Assembly (NCBI GenBank): GCA_947498355.1
Contig: CANMKA010000012.1
Location: 36,550-100,549, forward strand
Source: an uncultured Paraglaciecola sp.
GTDB lineage: Bacteria; Pseudomonadota; Gammaproteobacteria; Enterobacterales; Alteromonadaceae
DNA: 64,000 bases
Direction: 5' to 3'
Shown: positions 28,650 to 39,525 of the stretch, in pieces
Position numbering within the stretch: position 1 is the first letter of the stretch
Layout of the letters: each line of letters begins with the position of its first letter
Made by a program: the position numbers and the translations under genes
The notes under the pieces: generated by a model
What the model saw: the letters and a program-made list of their open reading frames with translations, nothing else
What the model was told of the DNA's origin: nothing
Database searches by the model: none

Positions 28650-30887
28650 TTAGCTTGATTGGTACAGTAGGTCGGTTAGTTGTTCAAAAGGCATGGGTTT
28701 AGCAAACAGATAGCCTTGGGCTTCGTCGCAACCTAACTTGAGCATATAACTGGCTTGTTCACGTTTTTCTACACCTTCTGCAATGGTTGAAAGCCCTAGC
28801 TTGTTGCCTAGCGTAACTATGGTTTCAACGATAAACGCAGACTTGCCCGGCGTAATTTCATTAACGAATGCTCTGTCCACTTTAAGGCGGTCGAGGGGGA
28901 GTTTTTGTAAATAGCTCATAGATGAGAAGCCGGTTCCAAAGTCGTCGATTGCGACTTTAACGCCAAAGCGTTTGAGTTCTTGCAATGCCTCAATCACAAT
29001 CTGCGGCTCATCCATCACGACGCTCTCGGTAATCTCCAATTCGACTCTGTCTGGTTCTAACCCAAACTCAGTAATATGTTGTTTGACTGAAGGGATAAAA
29101 TTAGGATCTCTGAACTGAGGCATAGAAATATTGATTGCCATTCTCAAACCTTGATGGCCTATTTCGTTGAGTTTGGCTAAGTGTCGACACGACTCTTCAA
29201 TAACCCAGCTTCCAATATCAATAATAAGCCCTGAGTACTCAGCCAGAGGCACAAACACAGCGGGTGATATGTAAGTCCCTGTTTCACTTGGCCAGCGAAG
29301 TAAGGCTTCCATTCCTACTATCTGTTCAGTGACTAAATCGACTTGAGGCTGGTACCACAACTCTAACTTGCGAGCTTGAAAATCTGCCGACAACTTGCGG
29401 ATCATCTCTAATCGCCAAGTGGTTTGCTGCTCCATTTCTGGGGCGTAGTACTCAAAATTGCTATTGAGGTTTTTCTTTGCTCGGTTGAGCGCAATATTGC
29501 TTTGTTTTAGTAGGTCTATGCCCGGACAATTATTGTCATTTAAGCGGCATATGCCAATAGACGCGGCTAAGGGTAAGGTGTGTTCTGCAACCTTAAAGGG
29601 GGTGACAAAGACTTGATTAATAGTTTCGGGGTTAATCAAGGTTTCTGAGCCGATTACGCCAAATATATCTGCACCAATACGGCCAATCTTAGTGTCTTCT
29701 GTTAACGTTGTTTGTAAGCGCTCGGTTACTGCAACCAAGGCGCAGTTGCCTACATCTTGACCAAGACCATCATTTATATCGGCAAAGTGATTGATATCGA
29801 CTAGAGCGACGACTAGATCTTGGTTACGCAAGTCAGTTTGGCTTGATTCATCTAGCATATTGATGAATTCACTACGATTAGGTAACTTAGTTAGCCAATC
29901 TTTAAATGCTGCGGTACGTAACTGGTGAAACAAGTTTACGTTCTCATAGCCCACAGACACGCTAGATAAAAAGACCTCTAACAGCTCTCTATCTGCTCGA
30001 TTGATCTTGTGACCTTGCTCCAAATAAACTGCGGCTTCGTAGTCAGAGCTGTGCAAATATAAAACGCTAAAGTTGGGCTCGAAAATATGCTGTTTTTGTT
30101 CAAGACAAAGGTTAACTGAGCTGACTATTCTATCGTTATGTAAATTCTCTAATTTTTTATTGATATATACGGCAAATTCACCGGCTGCACCTAAAACATA
30201 GATGTCGTCATCTTCGATATCGAGCACAGAGCCGGCTTTAGCGCAGACTACACCACCGGCTTCTAGTCCGAGTAATGAGCTGATTTGAGTAACAACCCCC
30301 TCGCAAAAATTTCTGACGGAATGCTCTTCCATCAAGTTCGCGGCAGACTTGATAATTTGTCTGAGACCTAAGCGGCTTTGGTTGATCGAGAGTATTTGTT
30401 GATAGGAGCGGATAGACGCGATAATCGCAGTGACCAGTTTACTACGGGTTAATTCTGTTTTGGTTTTGTAATCGTTAATATCATAGTCTTTGATGACTTG
30501 TTCTTCGGGAGCATATCCAGGTTGGCCTGTACGCAGTATAATCCTAGGCTCTAGGATATTGAGTTCTTCGCGCATGGTACGTGCAACCACTAAGCCTGCA
30601 TCGTCTGATTCCATTACCACATCAAGCAAAATAATGGCTATGCTTGAGCGCATTTTTTCAATCGTGGCTAAGGCTTCTTTTCCAGAGTGCACATGAATAA
30701 AGTTGAGGCTTCGATTTGAGACGACTAAATCTGACAGAGCGAGGCGAGTAATCGAATGGATTTCTTCATCGTCATCTACCACCAATATGTTCCATGCCCC
30801 TTGAAGGCTTGCTCTGGGTGTGTCCGAAATAGATTCTTCAGGCAGAAAAATTAATTCATCGTTGTCGTAGTTTTTGGGGCTCATCAA
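28650..30887 (-). CDS. Response regulator with DUF3369, degenerate GGDEF and EAL domain
   Basis: The 745-residue protein begins with a receiver domain whose phosphoacceptor is Asp89 (ILLDVVM), with the acidic pocket VVDDDEE. A DUF3369-type central domain follows. The GGDEF motif is replaced by GADIF, so cyclase activity is unlikely. The EAL domain keeps GMEALLRW, NISMPQF, EITESVV, DDFGTGFSS and EGVEK, so c-di-GMP phosphodiesterase activity is likely. It is cytoplasmic and has no kinase partner nearby. Confidence 0.93.
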   Translation of the reverse strand: MMSPKNYDNDELIFLPEESISDTPRASLQGAWNILVVDDDEEIHSITRLALSDLVVSNRSLNFIHVHSGKEALATIEKMRSSIAIILLDVVMESDDAGLVVARTMREELNILEPRIILRTGQPGYAPEEQVIKDYDINDYKTKTELTRSKLVTAIIASIRSYQQILSINQSRLGLRQIIKSAANLMEEHSVRNFCEGVVTQISSLLGLEAGGVVCAKAGSVLDIEDDDIYVLGAAGEFAVYINKKLENLHNDRIVSSVNLCLEQKQHIFEPNFSVLYLHSSDYEAAVYLEQGHKINRADRELLEVFLSSVSVGYENVNLFHQLRTAAFKDWLTKLPNRSEFINMLDESSQTDLRNQDLVVALVDINHFADINDGLGQDVGNCALVAVTERLQTTLTEDTKIGRIGADIFGVIGSETLINPETINQVFVTPFKVAEHTLPLAASIGICRLNDNNCPGIDLLKQSNIALNRAKKNLNSNFEYYAPEMEQQTTWRLEMIRKLSADFQARKLELWYQPQVDLVTEQIVGMEALLRWPSETGTYISPAVFVPLAEYSGLIIDIGSWVIEESCRHLAKLNEIGHQGLRMAINISMPQFRDPNFIPSVKQHITEFGLEPDRVELEITESVVMDEPQIVIEALQELKRFGVKVAIDDFGTGFSSMSYLQKLPLDRLKVDRAFVNEITPGKSAFIVETIVTLGNKLGLSTIAEGVEKREQASYMLKLGCDEAQGYLFAKPMPFEQLTDLLYQSS

Positions 30888-31410
30888 GTTTTACCTAAAC
30901 ACAAATTCAACACATCACCTGACCGTCGGTTATGGTACTAATACTCAAGAGGGTAATCGTCTTCTCGATATATGGTTTGTTGTAGCGCGGAAAGATCCGA
31001 CTAACAGTATAGACGAGTTCTATACAAAAGCCTCAGACCACATACTTACTGAACATGCATGAAAACAGGTTAAGAACGGTAGCGCTTAGCTGTATGTATT
31101 TGGCGCGTATTCATATACATGCACAGAGAAGATTATTTGACCTATCCCTAATAACCCTCAATTTATCATGTTTGTGTAGCATATGTAATAGCCATACAGG
31201 TACGCATAAAATCGAAAGTAACAGGTTTAGCACTATACGGAATAGTCACGAGTAAATCGTGGTTAGTCAGGATTGACCGTTGCGATATTTTTGTAAATAA
31301 ATTTAGCGTATTTGCTTTTAATAGACTGAGATGCTTGAGAATAGGAGAAGGATTACTTTGAGGCTGGGCAGTACGAGCGGGCCTAGGCAGCTAAGAACCT
31401 GAGCGACGGG
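30888..31410. other. Intergenic region with no supported gene
   Basis: About 520 bases separate the response regulator from cysH. Two short plus-strand frames (30874-31062 and 31055-31255) lack ribosome binding sites and any recognisable protein features. The promoter of the response-regulator gene must be at the left end. I see no RNA gene or strong hairpin here. Confidence 0.55.
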
Positions 31411-32157
31411 CTAAATGCCGTCGCCAAATTCATGTAAACCACACTCACGCTTGAGACCAAAGAATCGGGTATCTTGTTCATTCATCCCCTCCTCTAAAGA
31501 ACGCGTGCTGTGCCAATCGCCAATAGACACATAGCCTTTTTCCCAAAGTGGGTGATAAGGCAAGTCGTGCTTTTTCAAGTACATGTGCACGTCTCTATTC
31601 GACCAATTGATGATCGGATAAACTTTTATCTGACCTTTTACTTGCTGCAACACAGGTAGTGCCTCACGCATATCTGACTGGCTTCTGCGCAAGCCTGCAA
31701 ACCAAGTACTAACCTCTAGCTCGCGTAGGGCTTTTTGCATAGGCTGAACTTTGTTTAAGATATTGTATTGCTCAATACCCTCTATTCCGCCTTCCCACAA
31801 TTTACCTAGCTTAGCTTCTTGCCATGCTGGAGTCATATCTGCACTGTAGACTTTTAAGTTAAGCTTGAGTCTTTCAGTTAGCTCGTCAACAAACTCATAC
31901 GTCTCCGGAAACAAATAGCCAGTATCCGTTAATACCACAGGTATGTCTGGGTATTGTTGGGTCACTAAGTGCAGCATGACCGCAGCCTGCGCCCCAAAAC
32001 TGGACGACAGCATAAACTGACCCGGTAGATTATCCAGTGCCCACGCGACTCGCTGCTCGGGTGTTTGTTGCTCGAGCTGCTGATTGGCTTCAACTAGGGC
32101 CTCGGCAGAGGGAAAGTCCTTGCCGAGCGCCTGTTTAGGCTGGAACGAATGAGTCAT
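31411..32157 (-). CDS. cysH: Phosphoadenosine phosphosulfate reductase
   Basis: CysH reduces PAPS to sulfite with thioredoxin. The protein has the PP-loop segment [10 protein letters not shown], the substrate-binding ARRS-like region [10 protein letters not shown], and the catalytic cysteine in the C-terminal ECGLH motif. The frame extends to 32184, but ATG 32157 (MTHSFQPK) is the family-like start. It overlaps the end of cysI by 23 bases, so cysJ, cysI and cysH form one transcript. Confidence 0.96.
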   Translation of the reverse strand: MTHSFQPKQALGKDFPSAEALVEANQQLEQQTPEQRVAWALDNLPGQFMLSSSFGAQAAVMLHLVTQQYPDIPVVLTDTGYLFPETYEFVDELTERLKLNLKVYSADMTPAWQEAKLGKLWEGGIEGIEQYNILNKVQPMQKALRELEVSTWFAGLRRSQSDMREALPVLQQVKGQIKVYPIINWSNRDVHMYLKKHDLPYHPLWEKGYVSIGDWHSTRSLEEGMNEQDTRFFGLKRECGLHEFGDGI

Positions 32158-33862
32158 CGTGAAAGTCCTTGGCCGAATTAACAACCGGTTTGATTACTTC
32201 AGCTCTAATCAGGAAGTCACCAAAGGCTTCTGATTCATTGCGCTCTTTCGCCCAACGACCAATTAAGCTATCCAGTTCAGCCATTATTTCTTGTTCGCCG
32301 ATGTTTTCTTTGTACATACGAGGTATGCGCGTACCTTCACGGTTTCCGCCAAGGTGGAAGTTGTACTTACCCGGGCCTTTACCGACTAGGCCAACTTCAG
32401 CCAACATCGCGCGACCACAGCCATTCGGGCAGCCAGTAACACGATAAATAATGCTTTCTTCAGGCAAGCCGTGTTTGGCTAAGAACCCTTCTATCTGAGT
32501 CACAGCATCAGGTAAATAACGTTCGGCCTCGGCCATCGCTAACGGACAAGTAGGCAATGATACACAGGCCATAGAGTCTTTTCGTTGTGGGCTAACATCG
32601 TCAGATATTAGGCCATGCTCACGAGCAATGGCTTCTATTTTGCCTTTAAGTTCAGCGGGAACACCGGCAATAATCAAGTTTTGATTAGCCGTCATGCGCA
32701 TATCGCCGGGGTGAATTTTAGCAATTTCGGCACAGCCAGTTTTTAAGGTTTTGCCTGGGTAATCTAAGATTCGACCATTTTCAATGAACAAGGTGAGGTG
32801 ATGCTTACCATCAATGCCTTCTACCCAACCGATACGATCGCCACGACTAGTAAATTCGTAAGGCTTGCTAGGTGCAAACTTAGCCCCCGAGCGTTTTTCT
32901 ACTTCGGCTTTGAAGTTATCAGTGCCTACTCGTTCTAAGGTGTATTTAGTTTTAGCATTTTTACGGTTTACGCGATTACCCCAATCTCTTTGGGTAGTAA
33001 TTACCGCTTCGGCAACGGCTAAAGTATGCTCTAAGCCGATAAAGCCAAAGTCATCGGCTTTACGAGGGTAAGTAGAGGTATCACCGTGGGTCATGGCTAA
33101 GCCACCGCCTACTAATACGTTAAATCCAATTAACTTACCGTTTTCGGCTATTGCAACAAAGTTCAAGTCGTTGGCGTGTACATCCACATCGTTTTGAGGA
33201 GGAATAGTAACAGTGGTTTTGAACTTACGTGGCAAGTACGTTGGACCTAAAATAGGCTCTTCTGTTGATTCCGCTTTTTCTTCGTCTAACCAAACCTCTG
33301 CGTAAGCGCGGGTTTTAGGCAGCAAGTGTTCGCTGATCTTTTTTGCCCACTCGTAGGCCTCTTGATGCAGTTCAGATTCGACTGGGTTAGAGGTACATAA
33401 TACGTTCCGGTTTACGTCACCTGCTGTTGCGATTGAATCCATGCCAATGCTGTTAAGCATTTGGTGCATAGGCTTAACATTTGGCTTTAATACGCCATGA
33501 AACTGGAATGTTTGACGGGTAGTTAAACGAATGCTGCCGTAAATAGATTTTTCTTCAGCAAACTTATCAATGGCTAGCCACTGGTCAGTGCTAATAATTC
33601 CACCGGGTAAGCGGGCGCGCAACATAACGTTTTGTAACGGTTCAAGCTTTTGCTTAGCACGCTCGGCACGAATGTCACGGTCATCTTGCTGGTACATTCC
33701 GTGAAAACGGATAAGTTGGAAGTTATCTCCAACAAACGCACCGGTTAGGTCGTCTGTCAGGTTTTCTGCAATGGTGCCGCGTAAAAAATTACTTTCGGTT
33801 TTTAAACGTTCGTTGTCGGCAAGTTTACCTTCAACAACAAAGTTTTTATTGTCAGTGGTCAT
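32135..33862 (-). CDS. cysI: Sulfite reductase (NADPH) hemoprotein beta subunit
   Basis: CysI reduces sulfite to sulfide at a siroheme coupled to a [4Fe-4S] cluster. The 575-residue protein carries the cluster cysteines in [17 protein letters not shown] and in [11 protein letters not shown]. The siroheme-binding arginines are in the N-terminal RLPGG and [10 protein letters not shown] segments. Its start overlaps the cysJ stop by one base. Confidence 0.97.
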   Translation of the reverse strand: MTTDNKNFVVEGKLADNERLKTESNFLRGTIAENLTDDLTGAFVGDNFQLIRFHGMYQQDDRDIRAERAKQKLEPLQNVMLRARLPGGIISTDQWLAIDKFAEEKSIYGSIRLTTRQTFQFHGVLKPNVKPMHQMLNSIGMDSIATAGDVNRNVLCTSNPVESELHQEAYEWAKKISEHLLPKTRAYAEVWLDEEKAESTEEPILGPTYLPRKFKTTVTIPPQNDVDVHANDLNFVAIAENGKLIGFNVLVGGGLAMTHGDTSTYPRKADDFGFIGLEHTLAVAEAVITTQRDWGNRVNRKNAKTKYTLERVGTDNFKAEVEKRSGAKFAPSKPYEFTSRGDRIGWVEGIDGKHHLTLFIENGRILDYPGKTLKTGCAEIAKIHPGDMRMTANQNLIIAGVPAELKGKIEAIAREHGLISDDVSPQRKDSMACVSLPTCPLAMAEAERYLPDAVTQIEGFLAKHGLPEESIIYRVTGCPNGCGRAMLAEVGLVGKGPGKYNFHLGGNREGTRIPRMYKENIGEQEIMAELDSLIGRWAKERNESEAFGDFLIRAEVIKPVVNSAKDFHDDSFVPA

Positions 33863-35667
33863 TAGTATACGTCCTTCTGATAACGTTTTGCGCGACGCAA
33901 ATCATTAATATATTGCTCAGCTTGCTCTTCGGTCTTACCGCCATGTTGCACCACTATTTGTACTAAGGCGTCTTGTACATCTTTAGCCATGCGTGTGGCA
34001 TCACCACAAACGTAAAGGTGAGCACCATCTTCTAGCCATTGATATAGCTCAGCGCCTTGCTCAAGCATGCGGTGTTGAACATAAATCTTTTGTTCTTGGT
34101 CACGTGAGAATGCTAGGGTGACTTTGTCTACCACGCCTTCTTTTACAAAACGTTGCCATTCTGTTTGATACAAGAAATCTTGAGTATAATTTGGGTTACC
34201 GAAGAATAACCAGTTTTTGCCTTCAGACTCGTCAGCTTCTCTTTGCTGCATAAAGGCTCTGAATGGCGCAATACCTGTGCCTGGGCCAATCATAATGACT
34301 GGCGTATTGCCATCTTCAGGAAGACGGAAGTTGTCATTATGCTCAACAAAAACCTTAACTTCTCCACCTTCATTTAAGCGCGTAGACAAGAAGCTAGATG
34401 CTCCGCCTTGATGCTGTTCGCCATGGGCTTCAAACTCGACTAAAGCCACGGTTAGGTGAACTTCATCTTCAACTTCATCTTGACTTGAGGCAATAGAATA
34501 AAGTCTTGGAGTGATGCTACGTAAGCTGTCAACAAACTGCTGAGCGGTTACTTTAGCCGGATACTGACGTACAATATCAACGATTTGACGTACACTCAAA
34601 AATTCACGTAACGCCGCTTTGTCTTCAAGCAAGGCGTTTAAGTCTGCATTATTGGCGAATTCGGCGTAGGCCTTGGCAAACGTTGGATAGCTTTGAGTTA
34701 ACTCAAGTTTATCGGTTAATAGCGTTTTAATTTCGTAGTCATCACCCGACCATTTCACTTGGCTGTCACCAGCAATGCTCAATAGGCCAAGTAATTCGTC
34801 AACTAGTTGAGTATCGTTTGTAAACCACACGCCTAATGCATCGCCTGGACGGTATTGAATACCCGAATCTTCCAAAGAGATTTCTATGTGACGAATGTCT
34901 TTAACTGAGTCACGGCCAGTGATCTTTTGGCTCTCAAGTAGGGTTGCTGTGAAAGGCGCTTTTTTGGTGTACTTAGTGCCACCAGATACCGCAGCACTTA
35001 CAGCAGTTGCAACACTGGTTTGTGTTCCGGTGGATAAGGAATCTTTTAGCTTAGCCGTTAGTTTTTCGGCCCACGCTTGTACATCGGCATCGTAGTCAAC
35101 GTCGCAATCTACACGGTCTAACATTCGGCTTGCGCCTAATTTCGCTAAGCCTTCATCAAAATCTTTTGCCGTTTGGCAGAAAAACTCATAACTACTGTCA
35201 CCCAGACCAATTACCGAGTATTGTAAATCAGGCAATTTTGGCGCTTTTTTTCCACCTACAAAACTATGGAATTCTACTGCGTCATCTGGCGCGTCACCTT
35301 CACCATGGGTGCTGACAACCATGACCACGTGACTTTCGCTTTTTAGTTGCTTAGCCTTGTAATCAGCCATGTTGTACAACTTGGCTGGAAGGCCTGCTTC
35401 GTCTAACTTGGCTTTATATTCTTCGGCGACCGCTTTGGCATTGCCAGTTTGCGAACCATATAAAATAGTCAAAGATTGACTTGGAGTCGCCGTGGCTTGA
35501 GGCATTGCTACTGCTGGTTGTCCAGTTTGTGCAAGACCCGCTAAGTAACCACTTAACCAAGTAAGTTGTTGTGCATTTAAGGCTGAAGTAGCCTGATTTA
35601 TTTGACTCCACTGTGCTTCTGTAAGCCCAGCAGTAAGTCCCATTGTTTGATTTGTAGGTGATGACAT
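33862..35667 (-). CDS. cysJ: Sulfite reductase (NADPH) flavoprotein alpha subunit
   Basis: CysJ passes electrons from NADPH through FAD and FMN to CysI. It has a flavodoxin domain ([15 protein letters not shown]), an FAD-binding domain (RLYSIASSQ) and a NADPH-binding domain ([17 protein letters not shown]), and ends in YQKDVY like E. coli CysJ. The frame opens at GTG 35694, but ATG 35667 (MSSPTNQ) is the likely start. It is the first gene of cysJIH. Confidence 0.97.
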   Translation of the reverse strand: MSSPTNQTMGLTAGLTEAQWSQINQATSALNAQQLTWLSGYLAGLAQTGQPAVAMPQATATPSQSLTILYGSQTGNAKAVAEEYKAKLDEAGLPAKLYNMADYKAKQLKSESHVVMVVSTHGEGDAPDDAVEFHSFVGGKKAPKLPDLQYSVIGLGDSSYEFFCQTAKDFDEGLAKLGASRMLDRVDCDVDYDADVQAWAEKLTAKLKDSLSTGTQTSVATAVSAAVSGGTKYTKKAPFTATLLESQKITGRDSVKDIRHIEISLEDSGIQYRPGDALGVWFTNDTQLVDELLGLLSIAGDSQVKWSGDDYEIKTLLTDKLELTQSYPTFAKAYAEFANNADLNALLEDKAALREFLSVRQIVDIVRQYPAKVTAQQFVDSLRSITPRLYSIASSQDEVEDEVHLTVALVEFEAHGEQHQGGASSFLSTRLNEGGEVKVFVEHNDNFRLPEDGNTPVIMIGPGTGIAPFRAFMQQREADESEGKNWLFFGNPNYTQDFLYQTEWQRFVKEGVVDKVTLAFSRDQEQKIYVQHRMLEQGAELYQWLEDGAHLYVCGDATRMAKDVQDALVQIVVQHGGKTEEQAEQYINDLRRAKRYQKDVY

Positions 35668-35694
35668 AGGATCGCTAACCGTTATTAATACCAC

Positions 35695-36007
35695 TATAGA
35701 CTAGCGCTATGATGTCATAACAGGAAAGAATAAAACCTACTTTTTTATAACTAAATAGGTGTGGAGATAAATTGTTCTTCTTTGTGTAAATTTTGTCGCA
35801 AGAAGATACTGCTTACTTTGCGACAAAATCCTCCCCAAAAGTCCCTAAGATCTTCTCTATATGCAGGTGTGGGAGATGGCTGTTGCGAACAAAGCGTAAA
35901 GTGTGATTAGGTGAATTTTTTGGTAAGGTTTGTGTGGCATTTTTAGTGCTTCGTTCTACAAATACCACACAGCTTTTAGCAAAGCATATAGCAAAAACTA
36001 ACAGGCC
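35695..36007. other. Intergenic region upstream of cysJ with a 12-bp inverted repeat
   Basis: About 310 bases hold the cysJIH promoter region and the end of the outer-membrane protein gene. The only striking structure is a perfect 12-bp inverted repeat, ATTTTGTCGCAA at 35790-35801 and TTGCGACAAAAT at 35818-35829, with a 16-base spacer. It could be an operator dyad for cysJIH or a terminator of the upstream minus-strand gene; a T tract is lacking. Confidence 0.5.
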
Positions 36008-36766
36008 CTAGAAGTGAATTTCTACGCCAGCAAATGCCCCTTTAAACTCAAGGTCAGAATAGATATCGTCTAAGTCTTCGAGCTCTAAGTTAACTGCACG
36101 GTAACCTAATTGAAAGGTAACATCTATGGCTAGGTTATCAACGGCTTGGTAAGTAATGGCGGCTTGATAGTCGGTTAAAGAGTGATCGTCGACATTCAAA
36201 AAACTGCCTTCTGCAAATGCCCCTAAACCGGTAAAGGGTAGGCCTAATTCAATGCGTGAATACAGCATGGGGACAGCACCAGAAAACTCCTCCATACCAC
36301 GACTGCTCGGATCAGCCTGATCCACAACCAAAATTTCGCCATCCATATATTTTGCATTTAAGCCTAAATCAAAACTGATCAGGTCGTTGTCAAATAATTC
36401 GTAATAAAAAATGACATCTGTGGTGGTGAGTTGCACATCTGTTGTTAGGGTGGAGTTGTCGATGAATAGCTCATCGCCAAAGACAAAATTAGACTCAAGC
36501 TGAGTATCGCCTTGGGTATCCATGGCAGTGCGTTGCAGCTTGATATTAGGAATAAAAGGAATGGGGTGCTCTAAGGCTGCGTATATATTTGATTGAGCTT
36601 CGTCCTCAAAGTTGAAGCTTGCATTGCTGCCATCATCAGAAAAGCCGCCAGACGTTTGCATGTTCCAACCCTGAGCGCCAACATAAAGTCCAAGTATGGT
36701 ATCTGCTTGGCTAGTAAAGCTGGCGACAAGTGCAGCTATACCGACAGCAGCTGTGGTTTTATTCAT
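36008..36766 (-). CDS. TIGR04219-like outer membrane beta-barrel protein
   Basis: The 252-residue protein has a signal peptide (cut after SQA) followed by GLYVGAQGWNMQTSGGF and alternating strands, and ends in the aromatic GVEIHF. This matches the TIGR04219 family of outer membrane barrels of unknown function. It starts 4 bases after the end of the DUF2333 gene on the same strand and is probably cotranscribed with it. Confidence 0.8.
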   Translation of the reverse strand: MNKTTAAVGIAALVASFTSQADTILGLYVGAQGWNMQTSGGFSDDGSNASFNFEDEAQSNIYAALEHPIPFIPNIKLQRTAMDTQGDTQLESNFVFGDELFIDNSTLTTDVQLTTTDVIFYYELFDNDLISFDLGLNAKYMDGEILVVDQADPSSRGMEEFSGAVPMLYSRIELGLPFTGLGAFAEGSFLNVDDHSLTDYQAAITYQAVDNLAIDVTFQLGYRAVNLELEDLDDIYSDLEFKGAFAGVEIHF

Positions 36767-36770
36767 TGTG

Positions 36771-37763
36771 TTATCCTTGATTTAATAATTCGCTGAGTTC
36801 GATTAACGCAGCATTCGCTCGAGAAATATAGTTTGCCATAACCAGAGAATGGTTCGCTAGCATACCAAAGCCACTGCCATTTAAGACCATAGGGCTCCAA
36901 AGAGGCTCTTGAGTGGCTTCGAGTTCGCGAATGATTTGTTGCAAACTAATTCGTGCATTTTTCTTCTCGAGTACGTCAGCAAAGTCGGCTTCTACGCCTT
37001 TTAAAAAATGCAATAGAGCCCACGATGCGCCTCGTGCTTCATAAAAGGTATCGTCTAATTGCCACCAACTGGTTTTCTCCATAAGTTGCTGGGCACTAGG
37101 GGTTGATTGTTGCGCTTCAGGATCTCCTGCCAGAGCTGTGTCTAGGCGCGTTTGACCAACACTCGCACTTAAGCGCTGAGACAAACTACCCATGCGTTTT
37201 TCGACTTGCTTTAACCAGTCTCTTAAATTGTCTGCTCTGGCGTAAAATTGACCTCTTTGTTGGCTACTATCAGATAAGCTCGCTCGGTACAGGTATAAAT
37301 TGTCTATGCCTTCTTGGTACTTAGACTCGGCCGAGGGCAGGATCCAGCTCAAGCTGTCATTGTTGAATTGAGGTTGAGCTTTGGTTAAAAACGCGTTCTC
37401 TTGTGACTGACTTTGTGAACGGCTAAAGTCTTTGCGCATGGCCAGAGATAAATCTCGAACCATTTCGAGTACCCCAAATTCCCAACTGGGCATATTGTCC
37501 ATCATCACGCTAGGAGGAATGACATCATTCGACAAATACCCGCCAGACTTATCTAGCAAAGTTTCACTCACTTTTATCAAGCTAGTGGTGATGGTGTAGC
37601 CTGCGACGACTTGTTGTTGGTTTGCTTCGGCATATTGGTTGGCTTCTGCTAAAGGCTCGAAAGTATCGGGTTCCATGCTCCAGATAATAGAGATAACCCA
37701 CAGTAAAATTAATAGTACTGCGCCATATCCGGCAATCAGTTTGGGGGTGAAATATTGTTTCAT
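36771..37763 (-). CDS. DUF2333 family membrane-anchored protein
   Basis: The 330-residue protein has one N-terminal helix (about residues 11-28) and a helical periplasmic body. The body has conserved segments GGYLSNDVIPPS, WEFGVLEMVRDL and the C-terminal NGSGFGMLANHSLVMANYISRANAAL, which match DUF2333. The function is unknown. It lies 12 bases after the copper-chaperone-like gene in the direction of transcription. Confidence 0.85.
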   Translation of the reverse strand: MKQYFTPKLIAGYGAVLLILLWVISIIWSMEPDTFEPLAEANQYAEANQQQVVAGYTITTSLIKVSETLLDKSGGYLSNDVIPPSVMMDNMPSWEFGVLEMVRDLSLAMRKDFSRSQSQSQENAFLTKAQPQFNNDSLSWILPSAESKYQEGIDNLYLYRASLSDSSQQRGQFYARADNLRDWLKQVEKRMGSLSQRLSASVGQTRLDTALAGDPEAQQSTPSAQQLMEKTSWWQLDDTFYEARGASWALLHFLKGVEADFADVLEKKNARISLQQIIRELEATQEPLWSPMVLNGSGFGMLANHSLVMANYISRANAALIELSELLNQG

Positions 37764-37775
37764 AATGGCAGTCCG

Positions 37776-38219
37776 TTAGTGGTGATGGTGGTGTGCACTG
37801 GGGCGTTGGATAATCGCATCGAACGTTTGCGTTGAACCATCCTGTAGGATCAGAGTAATAGGCTGGCGTTGATTTTCTACTAAAGGGTGCTTCAGTCCAA
37901 ATAGCATAATATGCAGGCCACCAGGAGCGAACTTAACGGTTTCTCCAGCTTTAACTAAAACTTCAGCTTGTTGCTGCATACGCATCATATCGTTGACGAG
38001 TATATGGTTGTGTATTTCAGTTTTTTGCGCAAAGTCGGCTTTAGCAGCCACTATCACTTGGTCTTGTTGACTGGGGTTGCTCACAGTCAAATAGGCTGAG
38101 GTATTGGGCACGGTTGGCGGCAATAATCGAATACTTGCGTGTGTAATTTCTACCGATGCTAAAGCCGGTAAGCCAACTAGGGCAAGTAAGAAAAGTGATA
38201 TTCGTATCATTAAAAACAT
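37776..38219 (-). CDS. Copper chaperone PCu(A)C family protein
   Basis: PCu(A)C proteins bind Cu(I) in the periplasm and help assemble the CuA site of cytochrome oxidase. The 147-residue precursor has a signal peptide (cut near PALA). The family copper ligands lie in the spaced His and Met residues of EIHNHI, MMRM and GGLHIMLFGLK. It ends with a run of His residues (HHHHH), an additional likely metal-binding tail. Here it sits with DUF2333 rather than with the cox cluster. Confidence 0.88.
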   Translation of the reverse strand: MFLMIRISLFLLALVGLPALASVEITHASIRLLPPTVPNTSAYLTVSNPSQQDQVIVAAKADFAQKTEIHNHILVNDMMRMQQQAEVLVKAGETVKFAPGGLHIMLFGLKHPLVENQRQPITLILQDGSTQTFDAIIQRPSAHHHHH

Positions 38220-38271
38220 CCGGTAAGTGCCGAAAATTAATTATTCAGCAAATATTTCTAACATGCCACTG

Positions 38272-38529
38272 CTAATTTGGCCTAGTGGGTATTTCGTTAT
38301 GTTTATGAGGGTAATGGCGAAGCATTAATAGCCCAACTAATCCTACCAAAATGAGTGATGGCCAGATGAAACCAGCAAAAGGCAAAACGACTAAAATCAG
38401 GCTAGCAAAGATCACTAAGGTAATTAGCACCACTAGGCCAAGTAGATTTGCCGCAAAGATAATGCCTAACATGATAGCGCCCATCACTATGCCGATTAAC
38501 GCTGTAGTATAGATTGTCCATTCTGTCAT
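38272..38529 (-). CDS. Small hydrophobic membrane protein of the psp locus
   Basis: The 85-residue protein is almost wholly hydrophobic, with two or three helices and a short basic C-terminal tail (RHYPHKHNE). It lies 30 bases after pspC and is probably the last gene of the pspA-pspC operon. No family is recognised. By position it might replace PspB or PspD in membrane-stress signalling, which is an inference. Confidence 0.6.
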   Translation of the reverse strand: MTEWTIYTTALIGIVMGAIMLGIIFAANLLGLVVLITLVIFASLILVVLPFAGFIWPSLILVGLVGLLMLRHYPHKHNEIPTRPN

Positions 38530-38559
38530 AGTGCGTAGTCCACATCTGGCTATAGTGGC

Positions 38560-38760
38560 TTATCTTTTGGGTAGCAATATAGCCGCTGCCGTGTATGCGC
38601 AAACCGTGGGTAATGGCAGCATAACTAAACAGGCTATGGCTGCTATTCGCACGCCAAGCGTTGGTAGTTGCCAGTGTCTGGCTAAACCCGCACATACGCC
38701 TGAAATTTTAGCCCGAAGGGGATCTCTGTGTAGTCTGCCAACTTCTATAGTGGGTCGCAT
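38560..38760 (-). CDS. pspC: PspC domain protein
   Basis: The 66-residue protein is a minimal PspC domain: a short cytoplasmic start with LHRDPLRAKISGVCAGLARHW and two hydrophobic segments. E. coli PspC is about twice as long and has a periplasmic leucine zipper that is absent here. In the psp system PspC senses inner-membrane stress and binds PspA. It follows pspA by about 45 bases. Confidence 0.88.
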   Translation of the reverse strand: MRPTIEVGRLHRDPLRAKISGVCAGLARHWQLPTLGVRIAAIACLVMLPLPTVCAYTAAAILLPKR

Positions 38761-38805
38761 AATTTTCTCCTAAAATTCGATAAAATATTGGTTAAGGGAA
38801 AGGGG

Positions 38806-39465
38806 TTAGGCCACTTTTTCCTTCAATGCTTTCAGTTCTTGCTCTATCTGATCTTGGGCGACAAGATCATCAAGTTGCGCGCTTACAGAGTCATTTTTTT
38901 GAATAAAATCATGGGCATCTACTTGCGCTTCTAGATCATCAATTTTTCGTTCAAATTGCTCAAATTTAATCACGGCATCATCAATTTTTTGTGCATGTAA
39001 GTTTTGTTTTGCTTGCATACGTACACTTGCAGAGCGTTCCCGAGTAAGCAAAGATTGTTGCTTGGTTTTAGCCTCAAATAGTTTGTTTTGTAAACGTTCG
39101 GTGTCGCTCTTGAGTTTATTTAAAGACTCGTCTACGACAGCTAATTCTTGGTGTATTGCCTGCTGTTTTTGCTGAGCCTTTTGTTTTTCAGATAAAGCCA
39201 AACGAGCGAGATCTTCGCGGTCTTTTTGTAATGCTACTTGTGCTTTTTCTGTCCAGTTGGCAGTTTGTGTTTGGTATTCGCGGAGTTGGCCTTCTATTTG
39301 GCGCTTTTCAGCTAAATGCACAGCAGCTGCACCACGCAGTTCGACTAAGGTTTCTTCCATTTCTTGGATCAGCAGTTTGACCATTTTTACTGGATCTTCA
39401 GCTTTGTCTAAAATCGCATTAACGTTGGCTTGCACTATATCTGACATTCTTGAAAACATTCCCAT
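38806..39465 (-). CDS. pspA: Phage shock protein A
   Basis: PspA is a peripheral inner-membrane protein that stabilises damaged membranes and controls the psp regulon. The 219-residue protein has the amphipathic N-terminus MGMFSRMSDIV and long coiled coils (PspA/IM30 family), including EDPVKMVKLLIQEMEE. A sigma-54 promoter lies about 60 bases upstream. No pspF or pspB is seen in the window. Confidence 0.95.
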   Translation of the reverse strand: MGMFSRMSDIVQANVNAILDKAEDPVKMVKLLIQEMEETLVELRGAAAVHLAEKRQIEGQLREYQTQTANWTEKAQVALQKDREDLARLALSEKQKAQQKQQAIHQELAVVDESLNKLKSDTERLQNKLFEAKTKQQSLLTRERSASVRMQAKQNLHAQKIDDAVIKFEQFERKIDDLEAQVDAHDFIQKNDSVSAQLDDLVAQDQIEQELKALKEKVA

Positions 39466-39525
39466 TTTGATTCCTCCAATAGATTAATGAGATATCACTG
39501 AGCTAATCAGTACAAAGTCTCTATA

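Noticed and set aside
30874..31255. Two short plus-strand frames between the response regulator and cysH
   Set aside because: No ribosome binding sites, no hydrophobic or conserved segments and unusual composition; most likely chance frames.
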